DNA of 64,000 bases from Sycobia sp. Sy_11. Lineage: Eukaryota; Arthropoda; Insecta; Hymenoptera; Epichrysomallidae. Positions 50,378 to 63,859 of this stretch are shown here, piece after piece. The stretch is from NCBI GenBank assembly GCA_018907035.1, contig JACCIC010000021.1, forward strand, positions 2,193,501 through 2,257,500, read 5' to 3'. The position numbers and the translations under genes were made by a program. The first letter of the stretch is position 1. Every line of letters starts with the position of its first letter. The notes below the pieces were generated by a model. The model saw only the letters and a program-made list of their open reading frames with translations. It was not told the DNA's origin and did not search any database.

Positions 50378-50430
50378 CAGGGTGCCTACCAAATGTCTGA
50401 ACAAAAAAATTTCCTGATCTTTCCGCCAAT
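50378..50430 (+). mobile_element. Possible transposon terminus
   Basis: A CAGGGTGCCTACCAAATGTC start after a TATA-type site, resembling the CAGGGTG ends of Tc1/mariner-type elements such as the one at 1691. No matching inverted end was found downstream, so it is a fragment or a chance match. Confidence 0.3.
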
Positions 50431-52989
50431 TTTGACCCAGGTAATTAGGAATATTTAAATCAGAAAACTTGGTGTCTATAATTATTTTTTCCTTCTCCGC
50501 ATTTGAAATATTCCTATTTAAATATGATAATAAATAATCTCGCTTAATGGGAGCAAATACATTTTTCTAAGAATTTTCTTAACTATGCGTACTCTTTCTT
50601 ACATTTACTTATTTCATAGACTTTTTTCTGCATTTCCTATATGATTTTTCCCCTTTCTTCTAATTCTTTAATATATCAAATATCGTAATGTAAATATCTT
50701 TTAATCTTGACAATATCTGAAATCGAGTTTCTATTTCTTAGAAGCTTACTTCTTTATGGCAAAACGAAATAATAATAATAAAATAATGAGAATAAAATGA
50801 TAAGAAAATTTCGCGATCCTGTAAAAAATTCTGATATTTTCAGATCATTATCCAAACTTTAAGGATATGTTTAAATAAGAATGCATATTAGAAAAAATTT
50901 TTTAAAAAAATACTAAGCCATGAAAGACTTTTAGCACTGCACTGCATTCTTGCCTTGTATCGCCAACAAACAGTGTATAGTTCTGAAAGGGAGAAAATAA
51001 ATGCGTATAGAATGGACGTTTTATTCCGCTTATCAATCAATTATATATGTACTGAATCGATACTTAAAAATAAAAACTCGATAGAAAAGATATTCGAATT
51101 TGTTGCGAGAAACTAGATAATTTTTACCTTAAAAATTTGGATCAGTCTTCAATAACATTCCAATAGATATACATTTAAAATCACATTTTTATTTAAATTT
51201 TCATGTTTATAAAATTAAGGAGTTAGAAAAACTTATTAATCAAAAAAAATTGAAACAAATTTATGAATTATTATTTACATTCGAGAGCATAAGATCTGTT
51301 CTTCAAATGTACAAACAACAATTACAATTTTTTTTAACGATTATCTTATCATTTTCCGCATTTTCCGTAAGTTCAGATACATAAGTTACAATTTGAAATA
51401 CATATTAAATTACTTAAGTTGTTAGTAAAATTTAATTGTCTATAACTTTGTTAGTAAATAATTTGTGTACAATGGTTGTCTATATATAGAGAACATGTGT
51501 GTGTGTGTTTGCGCGCGAGCGTGCAGTCTCTCTTTGGCACAGGGTCCACAAGAACAGTTAATTCGGTCCTGTTTAGGCCAAGATTTTAAACTGCATGAAT
51601 GTATATTAATTATTCTTAATTATTTGTAAAATATCATGTAATTTAAATAACTTTCGAGATAAAATTTCAATTATACGGTGGAAAGAGCTGTTTTCACTTT
51701 TGTATATAAATATTTTCTTGTTTTTATATGCTAGGAATAGTGGAAAGTATGAAAGTCATATATATACCTTGTATATGGACGAACAATAGTTATATGGGCG
51801 CTATACTCATAAGAGGATTTATAGAGATAATAAGTGTAGCAATATGTAGAGCCAGATAAAATCCCGATAACACTGAGAAAGAGAGTATCTCGATTGAGGG
51901 TCAGAAATTTTATTAAAATGTATTCACCTTCATTCTTGATAACTAAGTAGATGATGCCTCGGGTAGCAGGGCAAAAATTCATCCGATACGCAGATACGCG
52001 TTTTTTAATAGAACTGGATTACTTTCTCGATGACGCATGTATAACTACCGTGAATCCATTTATATATGTATATATATAAATGTGCTGACATTGCAACGGT
52101 GCAGATATACAGTTGAATAAGTAAAACAGTTCATAAATAATAAAAGAATATTAGATAAAACTTTACGTTTTACTCTGTAATTACTACATATATACAATAT
52201 CTAAGATACAAATATACTTGTTTTATCTAATTTCTTGTTAATTACAGACTATTTCATTTATGAAATATATCTACAACGATATAATGTAAAAGACATGCAA
52301 ATATACATTAAAAATGGGATTAATGCATTCACATGCCATATTGGAGAAATCAAGTTTTACTTGTAAAAGTGTGTCATACGTCATGACAAATAAGATTTTG
52401 AATGTTAAGTTTTCCCACTCTGGAAACCATCTAATATACATATATCTATAGACATTAATAAGAAATATAAAATAATTTAGCAAAAAAAAATGTGTTCCAC
52501 AATTGATAAACTCTTCTAATCGGAGAAATAGATATTAAACAATCTATACTACTATTTTCTAGACATCCAGTACAATGAAATTAATGACAATATTGTCATT
52601 TTTCTGCACAACCTATTGTATCACTGGAATAATACTTTCACATATTCATATATACGCCATTAATAATTATCCATCGCTCAGCAGATTAATTAATGCGCGC
52701 GAGCTAGGCGGATGTTATCTTTATATACTAAATGAGGCGGGAATATCGGTGCTACTTTAGATCGGTAAAAACTAGTCTGTCACTCAGTGTAAACGTTTAA
52801 TCATTCATTTATTATCAGTATATATACCTGGTTTATAGTTAATTGATTCAAATTTAGGGAACAATAAGCTAATCTAATCACTAATTTATTCCTGTCATGT
52901 GATTCTTCAATTAATTGAAAAAATTGAAAGTCCAAAGAAACCACGGAAATGGACAAACCAGAAGTGTAACTCTTGCTTTTGATAAATTT
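50431..52989. other. AT-rich non-coding DNA
   Basis: No supported exon, RNA gene or clear repeat. Small frames at 51731-51982 and 52575-52760 match nothing recognised. Confidence 0.55.
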
Positions 52990-53490
52990 TCATTTCTCCT
53001 GCTACGTAAAACGTCTGCCGAGCTTATACTGTTCAATTGGATTACAACGAAAGGCCATAAGGGGCAAGGGCGTATCTACTGAACCCGACCGACTAACTAC
53101 TGTCAGATAAACCAAAATCGAAAAAGTGAAGCATGCGAGAAGGACGAACGAAATGAATGCTCTGTTTGTCCAGAGGAAAACAAAGCTGTTCATTACCAAA
53201 ACACTGTGCGCTTTATGAACCAAACTTTGCTCGAGTCCTTATCCAAGCGATCACTGGCAACAATCAAGAGTCCGTGTAGGCATCAGTGCTACAGGAACTT
53301 GGTCGAGCAATCCATTGAGGAATTTCCGGGTAGGAACTCCACATACCACGAACTGGCCCCACATGACTCCGTGTTTGCTATCATCCACTGGACGAGAGCC
53401 CGAAAGTACTGCCCACAGAATAGTACCAGGCTAACAGTTTGGTCTTTCAAACTCATGTCAAAAAGTCCTATTATATCAAGTTTATCATAA
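52990..53490. other. Unexplained coding-like patch
   Basis: About 500 bases of nearly balanced composition inside AT-rich DNA. The plus strand has a 94-codon frame (53206-53490). The minus strand has a 73-codon frame (53223-53002) with a strong hydrophobic segment (AFISFVLLACFTFSILVYL), and upstream of it another minus frame (starting near 53457) rich in Cys and Trp that ends in stops. It may be a decayed membrane-protein gene, an isolated exon or a transposon fragment. I recognise no family. Confidence 0.35.
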
Positions 53491-53591
53491 ACTAAAATGT
53501 TAATTCATATTACGAGTTCGCTTTGGAAATTTTAAGAGAAAAATTTTCGAAGATAAATTATCGTGAATTAATAAACTGAATCAAATTAATG

Positions 53592-53615
53592 TTAAGTTAA
53601 AAAAAATTAACTTAA
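53592..53615. other. Short perfect hairpin
   Basis: TTAAGTTAA, six A, TTAACTTAA: a 9-base perfect stem, followed at once by an acceptor-like TTGCAG. Confidence 0.5.
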
Positions 53616-55196
53616 ATTGCAGACATCATTATGAATTGAAGAAGAAGGAAAACAAAGGTGTAATTGACGTCGGCAAGATGTACACGCACACCGGTTGCAA
53701 AGCTACTCGTCATGCAGTCCACGTGTATAGCTAATAATTATTGCACGATAGACAAAGTAGAAAAACGGTTCAATCAGACATTAATTCCTGTATTTAATAT
53801 TAGGTTTCGATTTTTTTCTTTTTTCTGTATAGATTCATATATCGTCTTCTATAGATAAGCGGGTCGCTAAAATACGGCATATGTATTGAAGCTTTTAATT
53901 CATATTTTTTATTTCGTAATACGTTATGTCACCTATGGACTAACCATGATATAACAGATTAATCAGTTTCAAGCAACCGCGTGTGTCTTATTACCGGTGT
54001 TGCAAATGTGACGTTTGGAATTATGAAATATTACGAGTTTTAAAAAAAATCACGATTTTCCAAGTATTTTACTTGTGTTCTCAATTATTAATTAACGAGA
54101 ACAAAAATCGTCCATACACTTATACGTATGATTTTAATTACATGAATTATATATTTGAGCATTACATATTACACGCATCGATACCAGAAGAGAACTTATA
54201 AAAGAACATTATATTCGATTCAAATGACGAAATAATTTATATAATTCGAATACCAATTTTCATTGAAAAAGATTAAATACACATTTCCAATGGACATAAT
54301 TTTTTCAACTATATTTATTAAATATAGTATAATGCGGAATGCAGGTGATCCCAACTCAAATTTTCAATGTATTAAGATTCCAATATAGTAACGTGGTTGT
54401 CCCATTTACTGTTAGTGTCTCAATTTTTTATAGTTAAAATAAAATTATTATTTAATATATATCCCATAAATTATATTAATAATAATTTGTATTTGTATAT
54501 TTATTTAAATTTTAACGTTATATATTTACGATATCAAAAGCAAATAATAATAATTAAAAAATTATGGTAGAGTTAAAACACGACTCTCTCCGCCGTATAA
54601 AAGACCGTCATTTTTTCACGTTTTTTTTAAAATAAATAATGTTTGTTTTTGGTTTAATAATCTTGTAATGTAAATTGAGATTTATATTCAATCCATACAC
54701 AGTTGAATTTAAAAGTTTAATTAATCGTTATATATATTTTTATTATATTATCAGGAATAACGACAAAAATTTAACTCTTGTTCATATTAAGTAATTAACA
54801 AAACATTTCAGATAGTTTCAGCAATTTAAATAAAAACACATAATGTTTCTAATAAAATATACATATGTATGTTAATTGATAAAGTTTTTTTTTATGTAAA
54901 AACCTTGACCGTATTACTAAGCTATTAAGGATCAAGGCAACTGCTACCTTAGCTTGACCTTAGCATTGTGACAAGTAAATTTTTTCAAAATGAAATTATT
55001 GCATTTAAAATCTGATTTGGATCTATTTCATCCGAAACTTGGATTTCGAATCGTCTATGTTCAAAATATGAGTTGAAATCTTTTTTCGATAAATCATTGG
55101 ATTTTGCACCGACGCCGTTCCCAAGTTCTAAGTTGGAATATTCTTCGTTAACAATTGGAATTGTTATATCGATTTTGTTTTCAACTTTAATGATAA

Positions 55197-55200
<4 letters not shown>
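53616..55200. other. AT-rich non-coding DNA
   Basis: No gene, RNA or repeat family that I can support. Confidence 0.55.

Positions 55201-55271
<71 letters not shown>
55201..55271. repeat. (TA)n(GA)n compound microsatellite
   Basis: (TA)n at about 55203-55240 running directly into (GA)n to 55271. Confidence 0.95.
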
Positions 55272-55274
<3 letters not shown>

Positions 55275-56405
55275 CTTTTACGCCTAAATTCTATATCGAT
55301 TCTTATTTGACTTTAACGAGTTTTATGCAATGGAAGCGTTGATGCTGATGTTAATAATATGTAAATAAAAATATAACAAAGCTTCAAAAAGATATTCTTG
55401 AATTAAACAACAGAAATTTTCATTAATTTCCTCGGTGCCTTTGATTTTCACCGTGAACTATAGAGTTAATTTTCGCCGACAGTCAGTACTTTCCGATTTC
55501 ATTGCCGCTGAGTGGAAATGTAACACAATAGTCTGATTCTTCGAATCTGCCGCAAGTGTCGGGCATTAATGTTGGTTTAGTATGCAAGGTCGGCAAAGTC
55601 TTCATATACACTATACACAGCGAATACCAATTATCCGCGATAACTTTAATGAATAATCTAACATGTATAAGAGCCGTAAACTATATCTTTGTATGTTCGA
55701 TAATTTTGCTCGAAAACATGGTTTATAAATTATCGGCGATTGGAATAATTAATGATATGTATATATAAATTATTGAGACAAAGAAAATTGAAGAAAAATC
55801 GAGAAAAATAGCTCGGTTTAGTGAATAATTTTTTACCAGTGAATCATTAACCGTTCGCCTGTACGCTAATGCTGATTATTTATTTTTAAAGAGCAGATCC
55901 ACAGATTACGTTAATTCATAAAGAAATCTCTATATTAGCATCACCCAAAAGCACGCAGTAAAGATACCGATGTAATCAGTAATTTTGCACTAACGAACTG
56001 GTGGGCTACAGTTGAACCGCGGTTACAGCCATGTATTCGCCGTTTTCAACGATCGACTTTGCACCGTTCCAATCACTGACCATTCGCGGACGACATTAGC
56101 ATAAATATTCACTGATTGACTCTTAGACAGATTCTATGTCACTTAATGAGGTCCCACCTAAATATCGATCGTATTGTGCGTATGCCGAAAACGGCAAAAA
56201 TTCAAATGTATTATCGGCGCACCAAACTGTGTATAGGATGCCGAGCCTGCTGCTTGGGAGAAGAAAAAAAATCTGACACGCGTACTGATGCAGTGATGCA
56301 TGAACGGAGCGGTTGATTGCGCAATAGATCTCTTTCGTATATATACTTCGGAGCTCCGGCGTATTATATATTGTGTAATACTCAGTGCGATGAGCGCGCG
56401 TGCGC

Positions 56406-56407
<2 letters not shown>
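55272..56407. other. Non-coding DNA
   Basis: Moderately AT-rich, somewhat less so at 55.98-56.1 kb. No supported exon. Confidence 0.5.
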
Positions 56408-56461
<54 letters not shown>

Positions 56462-56653
56462 CACGCGCGGCTTTTTGACTGTCCGACAATTTCTGCAGAC
56501 AAGAGCAAATAGCTTCTGCATACAGTCCTTCCTCCTCCCATCGCCCCACCACCTCCTCCTCCTCCACCGCCTCCCGCTACTCGGTATAATCGCCCAGCTC
56601 GGAATATAGTTGCCTTATAGCTTACGTGCGTCAATTACAAATTCTTGCTTGAA

Positions 56654-56693
<40 letters not shown>

Positions 56694-56770
56694 GCGGCAT
56701 ATACTCAAATTTTCTTTCGTTTTCTGTCTTTTTTTGTTCTTCTTTATTTCTTTAAATCCCCCCCCCCCCG
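56408..56770. repeat. (TA)n, (TAA)n and a C12 run
   Basis: (TA)n at about 56409-56458, a pyrimidine-rich CCTCCT patch at about 56523-56575, (TAA)n at about 56656-56692 and a run of 12 C at about 56758-56769. Confidence 0.9.
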
Positions 56771-56962
56771 CGTAATTTAAAATCCAATCGTGAGCTGATG
56801 GTCGTACGCGTGTAATTATAAGAACTCGTGTTGTATACGTGCAATTTGATTTTTTTTTATTTAAATTTTTCATCAAAATGCAATAATTTTGAATTTTAAC
56901 CTTCTTTTCTTTTTATGACATACTAAAAAGAGAAAAAAAAATTGTACAAGTCCATTGTATGG

Positions 56963-56995
56963 GTTTTAAGCCAAAACTGGTTTCAACGGGTGTCA
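56963..56995 (+). repeat. Inverted repeat, left copy
   Basis: GCCAAAACTGGTTTCAACGG followed by GTGTCATATC. Its reverse complement occurs at about 60696-60727 (ATGACAACCC-TTTTAAACCAGTTTTGGATC on the plus strand) with about 85 percent identity over roughly 28 bases. Confidence 0.5.
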
Positions 56996-57939
56996 TATCC
57001 TTCTAAAAGTTCACGGTCAATCCACTTAAATTTTTTTTTAAAATAGACGCGGATTTGGGAATAAAATTCAGGATTTCAGAAGAAACTTTCAAAAATAAGA
57101 TCGTTTATATACGTATGTGTATGTGTATATATTATACTTCTATAATATAAATACATATATAATACTCTTATTTGGTATTCCTCCATCGCTTTTTAAATTT
57201 CAGTAGACTTTTTAAGTATTCGTTAAGTCGCCGATAATTTACTAATGCCTGTTTTTCTTTTAACATTGCAAAAAATTATAATTGTAATATTATATTAAAA
57301 AAGTAATACTGTATAACAAACGCATTAATCTCAAATTTCAATGGTTTTAAAAAAAATTCTGTTGAAATCATCAATGTCAGCTCTCATTCCAGTCTCACTA
57401 AATTTTATTTGATATATATTTGATATATATATATATATATATAGGAAATCTTAAAGATTGGTAATCAAGCTAAAATTTGGAAGGTTCAACAGTGAAATTC
57501 TGTTATACTTTTTTCAATTCTATATACATTTACTTTGAAATAGCTAAATTTTTTTGATTTTTATTCTCAATTAAACTCTTTGAAAAAGTTTAATTTAATA
57601 TCCTTATAATGAAAATTTGTTCGTCAAATCAAGGCAACAAAGACTTACGCGTTCCCACGAAGCCGCGCACGTATACATTCAGAGAAAAAAAAAACTGATT
57701 CTCGCGCTACATCTATTATTCTATAACAATGAAATTCAGACCTCGCTATTTAGACTGAGCCCCATATACATACATTTACGAAACAATATATATATATCGT
57801 ATTTCCAATATAACTTTTCAGCGTGACTTGGCATCGATAAGTCCATGCATTAATGCTAATCGACCAATCATATGTAGCGCGCATAATTTAGTATTTCGAG
57901 ACAATAGGCTCGGAAGTTCTCGTAAAAATCCGTATTCAC

Positions 57940-58560
57940 GTATATATACGGGCGCGCGGGAATCGTGCAAGAAAAAAAAAAAAAAAAAAAAAAAACTCGT
58001 CGTACGATCGCCTTGCCCTCCCGCTGTTGATCGGAACTGTGCGCGAAAAAAACGAATCTCCGCCATTTTTTCCCCCTTATTTTTTCCGATTTCTAAAGGG
58101 CGCACCGCTCGACGATCAATTATATTAGTTATACCCGGTCAAAGGCTCATGAATTATCTCGCGAAGACGGCGCGCGCGCGCGCGCGTAAGAAACATTAAT
58201 CGGCAGATCTTTACGAATAAACTAATCGCGAATTAATGCGCGTGCGCGATATCATTAACGAATTTATACACGCTCCATATGCATGTAGAGTAGAAGTTCA
58301 CTGTCAACGAATAATGAGAAATCGCCCATAGATACAGTCATTGGCCGCGATACGATCGTCCGACGAGCGAGTCCCGCGCGCGCCCATCGCCGCTCGCCCG
58401 TGTTCATTGTGTTGTTACAACGAGTCATCGAAGCCAGCTTTCGCGCGATCGGCGAGCACGTGCGCGCACAAATTGTCGCTCATGATCATGCAAGCAAATT
58501 ATTGATGCGCGCATAAGTAGAGCCACCCTGCGCGCGCGCGCGCGTGTATTGGTAAATTTT
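57940..58560. promoter_or_regulatory. CpG-rich region of unknown role
   Basis: GC- and CpG-rich with (CG)n runs (about 58170-58186 and 58530-58544), an A run (about 57970-57993), an ATTGG box near 58341 and a CACGTG E-box near 58458. Similar in style to the islands at 7 and 49.5 kb. May be a promoter or enhancer; no gene start is visible. Confidence 0.25.
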
Positions 58561-58667
58561 GATGGGCACAAGTCGCCGGCTCCTTTCCTCTATACAAATT
58601 CAAATATTATTATACGATTCTTAAAATATACTGCCTAATTTATAAGCGTGACAAGTCTGCCTGAATC

Positions 58668-58670
<3 letters not shown>

Positions 58671-58729
<59 letters not shown>

Positions 58730-59540
58730 AATACGCTATTGAAATTAATGTGTGGGGCTAATTTTAGACCAACAATAATACGGCGCAGCATGTGAAGAAT
58801 AAAATTCGACTTCTTAGTGAGCAGCAGGAGAGGGGCAGGGGAGGCGTCGATTCTATAAAAAAGATAGGAAAGAAACTTTTATACTATATTATTTATTTTA
58901 CTGAATTTCCACATCCCGAGGAAAAAATCGGAAAACACTGCGTTTTGCAAAATACCTCCGACAAAATTCGGATGACGGCAAACGAGAATCCGAGCCTTCT
59001 TACTCGTATAATAGAACTATTATTTGTAACAATTTATAACCATGCATATGACTTTTTTTATTTAACAATTAATTTTGTTGTCTTCGTTTTCATTGTATTT
59101 TAACTAATGTCCATGTAAATCTAAAGTTGCGCGATTATATATTAAATTAAAAGTTTCTAACGCCGAAAATTCAAAAGCGCATTATTAAAGAATTATATCG
59201 TATAAAATTTTTCTTTAAGCGTGTCTCCCCGTGAATTGTTGAAAAAAAAAACAAAAAATAATAATACATATATAAAAAAAATATATAAAAAAAATTCCAT
59301 TATCGAAGAACCAGAAGGATTATTTCTATAGGAGTGCCTACCCAATCTGTTGCTTTAATTAATTATTTATCGGCGGATCTATATAGAAAAAAAAAATGTT
59401 ATTATGACACGTATCAACGACAGCTCCGTCAATGTCTCAATGGCTCGGCCGTTGAACGCAAATCACTACCCCCCCCCCCCCCGAGCAATAACGAATCCCG
59501 GTGTTTTCGATCCTAATATATGACGCACCACGAACTTCAC

Positions 59541-59571
<31 letters not shown>

Positions 59572-59680
59572 ATCTTTATGCGCTTTATTTACAATCACAC
59601 TGTGCAAACCTCGGTGCAAACCTTGCCATCGTCGTTTAACTAACGCAAGCGGAAGTATAAATATAGAATCACCTGTTGAA

Positions 59681-59722
<42 letters not shown>
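58671..59722. repeat. (TA)n tracts and a C14 run
   Basis: (TA)n at about 58673-58721, 59541-59563 and 59682-59722, and a run of 14 C at about 59469-59482. The 103-codon frame at 58792-59103 is not recognisable. Confidence 0.85.
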
Positions 59723-59724
<2 letters not shown>

Positions 59725-60695
59725 GTGTGCGCGCGCGCGCGAATACTTCTTATGCCGAATCTTTCCGATATAAAGTACATAAGTTTAAAATGAAAATGCC
59801 AAAAACGCACAGACCATTAGATGATAAAGCACACTTTAGAAGTCAACATAGAGTTTGATTTCGTTGCCTCGAGCACCGGATCTACTACATTATACATATC
59901 CGAGGTATATTGACTTCTGACGCGGAGTTCACTTATTGTTATCACGTAATAATGTTACTCTCTAGCGGCACGACGATCGTTATATAATGGCAAAGTTCAA
60001 TTTTGTTTGTTTTCTTTTTTTTTTTTTGTGTCGCATGACCGCGCGTCATCGTATCGCGGCTAAAAAACAAATTAATCAGACAGACAGACAGAGAGGGAAA
60101 GAGAGAGAGAGAGAGAGAGAGACGATCGAGTGGATACTGTCTTATTATTTCAGCGCGAGCTAAGACGGTCGAAAAAAGAAACTAAATAAAAAAAGAAAAT
60201 AACTCAGTTATCCATTTCATTACTAGGACGAGCGCACGCACTTGAAAATGTATATTTAAAAATGTAAATCCAACGATAAATAATGGGATATAAACGATCT
60301 AACTAATGATATGCAGTCGTCCCATTGCTTTACTCAGCGCAATCGAGCCATTTTTCACACACGGTCAGCTATTATTTGCTCGACGCTTTTGTCTCGACTT
60401 TCCCTCGCAAATTTCAAGAATAAAAAAAAAAAACAGACTGCAAGAAGAAGAAAAATGAAAAAGAAGAAGTCATTTTAACGACAATCCGCGTTTAAGAGAA
60501 CTCTTTTGATTCTTAAACCGAGAACGTCTGGAGGTTTCTTCCGTTATTCGAGAGGATACCTCACTTCGGAACCGATCTACTACATCAAGGCATATACTTG
60601 CGAGGATTAAATGATTTTTTTCCTTCTTCTTCTTTCTTTCTTTCTTTCTTTATTTTTCTTTCCTTGTTTTTTTTTTTTTTTTAATCAGTAGGATC
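59723..60695. other. Non-coding DNA with a short GA tract
   Basis: (GA)n at about 60097-60121 and purine-rich AAGAAG patches; nothing coding. Confidence 0.5.
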
Positions 60696-60727
60696 AGCGA
60701 CATGACAACCCTTTTAAACCAGTTTTG
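60696..60727 (-). repeat. Inverted repeat, right copy
   Basis: Reverse complement partner of 56963-56995 (TCCAAAACTGGTTTAAAAGG then GTTGTCATGTC on the minus strand). Confidence 0.5.
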
Positions 60728-61470
60728 GATCTTGTTCGGATCGTCTTCTTTTCTAACTAAAATTTTACTTTCTCGTGGTTCGTGCTTCTGTCTAATAAAA
60801 AAAAAAAAAAACAAAGAAAAAGAAAAACATCCCTAGAGCCTTTGAAGATTCTCGTAGTATTATAAACTTCTTTTGTTAAATTCAAATCGAGATAACGTAA
60901 ACGAACTAATGTGCCCGATTCCCTTGCGGAGAGAGAAATTTCTTATAATGGCTTTCCCACGATGGCGCGTTTTCGGCGGATTACCGGCGAAAAAAGAGTC
61001 CGCGTTTTTAACATACGCGCGTCCTCGTAAATGGGACTCTGCCGTAAATTGATAACACGATATTTTTGAAAAATTAAAGCAGCGCCGAAGATTCGTAGTT
61101 GCCTCTCTTTTGTTGCGCACACCACGCACTTTTTCGCTGCGCAATATTATATAAATTACTCCGCACAAGATATAAATTAAAATTGCAAATTACCTTTTTT
61201 TTTTTTGTTTTGTTCGTAAATACATTCGGATCGGCTGTGCGTGAATCTACGTTATAGTAATTTTTACAAGTTAAAATACAATTCAACGTTACAAACATAT
61301 AAACTTCTAAATATACGAACGTGTAGGATTTCTTACCAGCGATAGATTGTAAAATTGTTTTATTAATTTTTTTTCAGCGTCATAGATGTAGGAATTTTTT
61401 TTTTTAAGAAAATACACATACCGCGACACTCCCATATTCCACGCCAGTGCCCATCCGAGTTTCTTTTTTT
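60728..61470. other. Non-coding DNA
   Basis: A 102-codon minus-strand frame (61168-60860) in slightly GC-richer DNA matches nothing I recognise. Confidence 0.45.
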
Positions 61471-61473
<3 letters not shown>

Positions 61474-61528
<55 letters not shown>

Positions 61529-61788
61529 TCATACCTGACTCTGCATTTTATTTCTATTCGTTCGCAGAAGATGTGTGTGCGCGTGTGTGCGTCTGCTGGG
61601 TGGGTGGGGGGATAGGGTGTCGATAAATTCACTTGTAAGCTGCGACGCACAAAACGTATAATAATGTATATTGTGGACGTGGTGCAAGCTTTGAACGAGC
61701 GCAACGCACATGAAAAATCCGGAATATGCTCACTTTCTGGAGAAATATTTCTATATCAGTCTCGGAGAAGTTTGAGGATAGTGAGACT

Positions 61789-61855
<67 letters not shown>

Positions 61856-61911
61856 GGGAGGTGTGGTAGAGAGAGAGGGGGGTAGGAGGGGATGAGGGAA
61901 AAAGAGCGAAG

Positions 61912-61958
<47 letters not shown>

Positions 61959-62033
61959 AGCACATTCTGCGTGGCTACTTTCTCCTGGTCGAAAATATTC
62001 CTGTCTGTGTTGACTTTGATCTATACACAGTCG

Positions 62034-62117
<84 letters not shown>

Positions 62118-62172
62118 CGTCGATATAATACAGCATTACAAAGAAATTAATTGAATGGCAAAAGCGAATTTC

Positions 62173-62238
<66 letters not shown>

Positions 62239-62563
62239 GGCTTATCCGAGGAGGCGCATGAAAATTGCGATGTTGTTGTCGCTGTAAGCGCCCATCAAAA
62301 GACCACTCGATATCTTTCTTCGTTTAAAATTATTATATCTTTATTAGATGATACGCGCCGCATTAATCGCGTGACACCAATTATTCTACGTATATATATA
62401 TATATACTCACTGATGAAAACTCGAACAGCGCTTCTTCGTGACAGGGCGCCGTAACGGAAAGATAAATATACCCTCCTTATTTACGCTGAAAACCGCGCT
62501 AGGCGTGCGCGAAATTCACAGCCGCGTCAAACCGAATATTTATAGACGTGCATATATGAATAT

Positions 62564-62622
<59 letters not shown>
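61474..62622. repeat. Dense microsatellite cluster
   Basis: Six long tracts in 1.15 kb: (TA)n 61474-61520, (GA)n 61790-61842, (TA)n 61914-61954, (CA)n 62036-62116 with one interruption, (TA)n 62178-62235 and (CA)n(TA)n 62563-62621. All long frames here are repeat artefacts. Confidence 0.95.
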
Positions 62623-62623
<1 letters not shown>

Positions 62624-63779
62624 ATATAGCTCGCAGGTCAACGAGCATAAATAATAACTTCAACTTTTTTAATTCGCTTCGATTTCGGCGTTTTATTACG
62701 GAGGGTTTCTTTTTTATCTCCGTCTATGTACCTCCGCTATTTTCTAATGTATCGTTATAGATATACGAATTAGATTATTGTTAAAAGAGAAAGAACGAAG
62801 TTTTATATTTAAACTTGTCTGCGGCTTTGGATCAAAAAAAAAAAAAAAAAAAAAAAAAATGACGAATCCAATTATATACGTTGTTCGCTTTATTTCCGCG
62901 TGCCAACTGGAATGAACTACCTTCTAGTGGCGCAAAATCTTCTTAACAAATAATATTAATTCATTCGAAGGTTTCACATATGAAATACTATATGTTTTGT
63001 ATTCTTATATCGAGCATGCATGACGTTCCTCGACGCTTATTTCCGGCTCGTATAATTTTAATGTAATTTAAAATAAAAATAAAAAAAACGATCCAATTAC
63101 TGCATAAATTTTGAAATCTATATCAAGCGGTATCGTCACATGTCAAAGTGTATCAAAATATATACCGAAGTATATATACGTTTACGTAAACGTGCGATTT
63201 CCTTCGGATTCGTTAGTTTGTTAAGTTTCGTACAGTTTCGTACTTTTTCTCACATTATATACTTAAGCCTTTTTACAAAATTTCACACTTACATACGTGT
63301 AAATATAGAATATTTTAAATGTAACCAAAAAAAAAAAAAAAAAAATTACCGTGCGTGAATCGAAATTTGCGAAATACAGACACACATATACACACACATG
63401 CGCGCGCGCGCGCGCATATATTTGCGACGTGTCCGTATTGCGTACGTTTTGATAAGATTCAACGTGGTTTTAACGGGTGGGTATTCGTATACGTGTTTTA
63501 GGTTTCCACCGGGGCAAAGTAATTTTTCGATCATGGTTTCTCGATTTTTTCCAAATTATATATATAGTTCTTATTGTAGATGTACTTATGTATGTATGTA
63601 TATATATATATGAGGGTGGGGCTGTATATACGGAATAAAAAGTATATCAGTATATAATATATAATTACTCACTGGCAAATCCATTATATCCTCGAAATTA
63701 CGCTCTTTCAACTTCTCTGTCGCTCTATCCTTCTTACTCGCCGCAGCGCTCCGTAATATATATATATATATGGTTTTCC
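62623..63779. other. Non-coding DNA with homopolymer and CG/CA tracts
   Basis: Poly-A at about 62835-62859 and 63329-63345, (CA)n(CG)n at about 63380-63415. No supported exon. Confidence 0.5.
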
Positions 63780-63859
63780 CTCTCGAGCTTATGACACCGC
63801 AGCTCGCGCACCAGAGTCGAGAAAGTCGGGACTTTCTCCCGGCGGGGCGACACGAGAGT
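63780..63859 (+). promoter_or_regulatory. Possible non-coding first exon of a gene to the right
   Basis: A GC-rich patch ends in GAGAGT|GTAAGT, a consensus donor with GT at 63860. It would be a first exon or promoter on the plus strand, divergent from CPR. There is no ATG-led frame, so the identity of the gene cannot be told. Confidence 0.25.
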
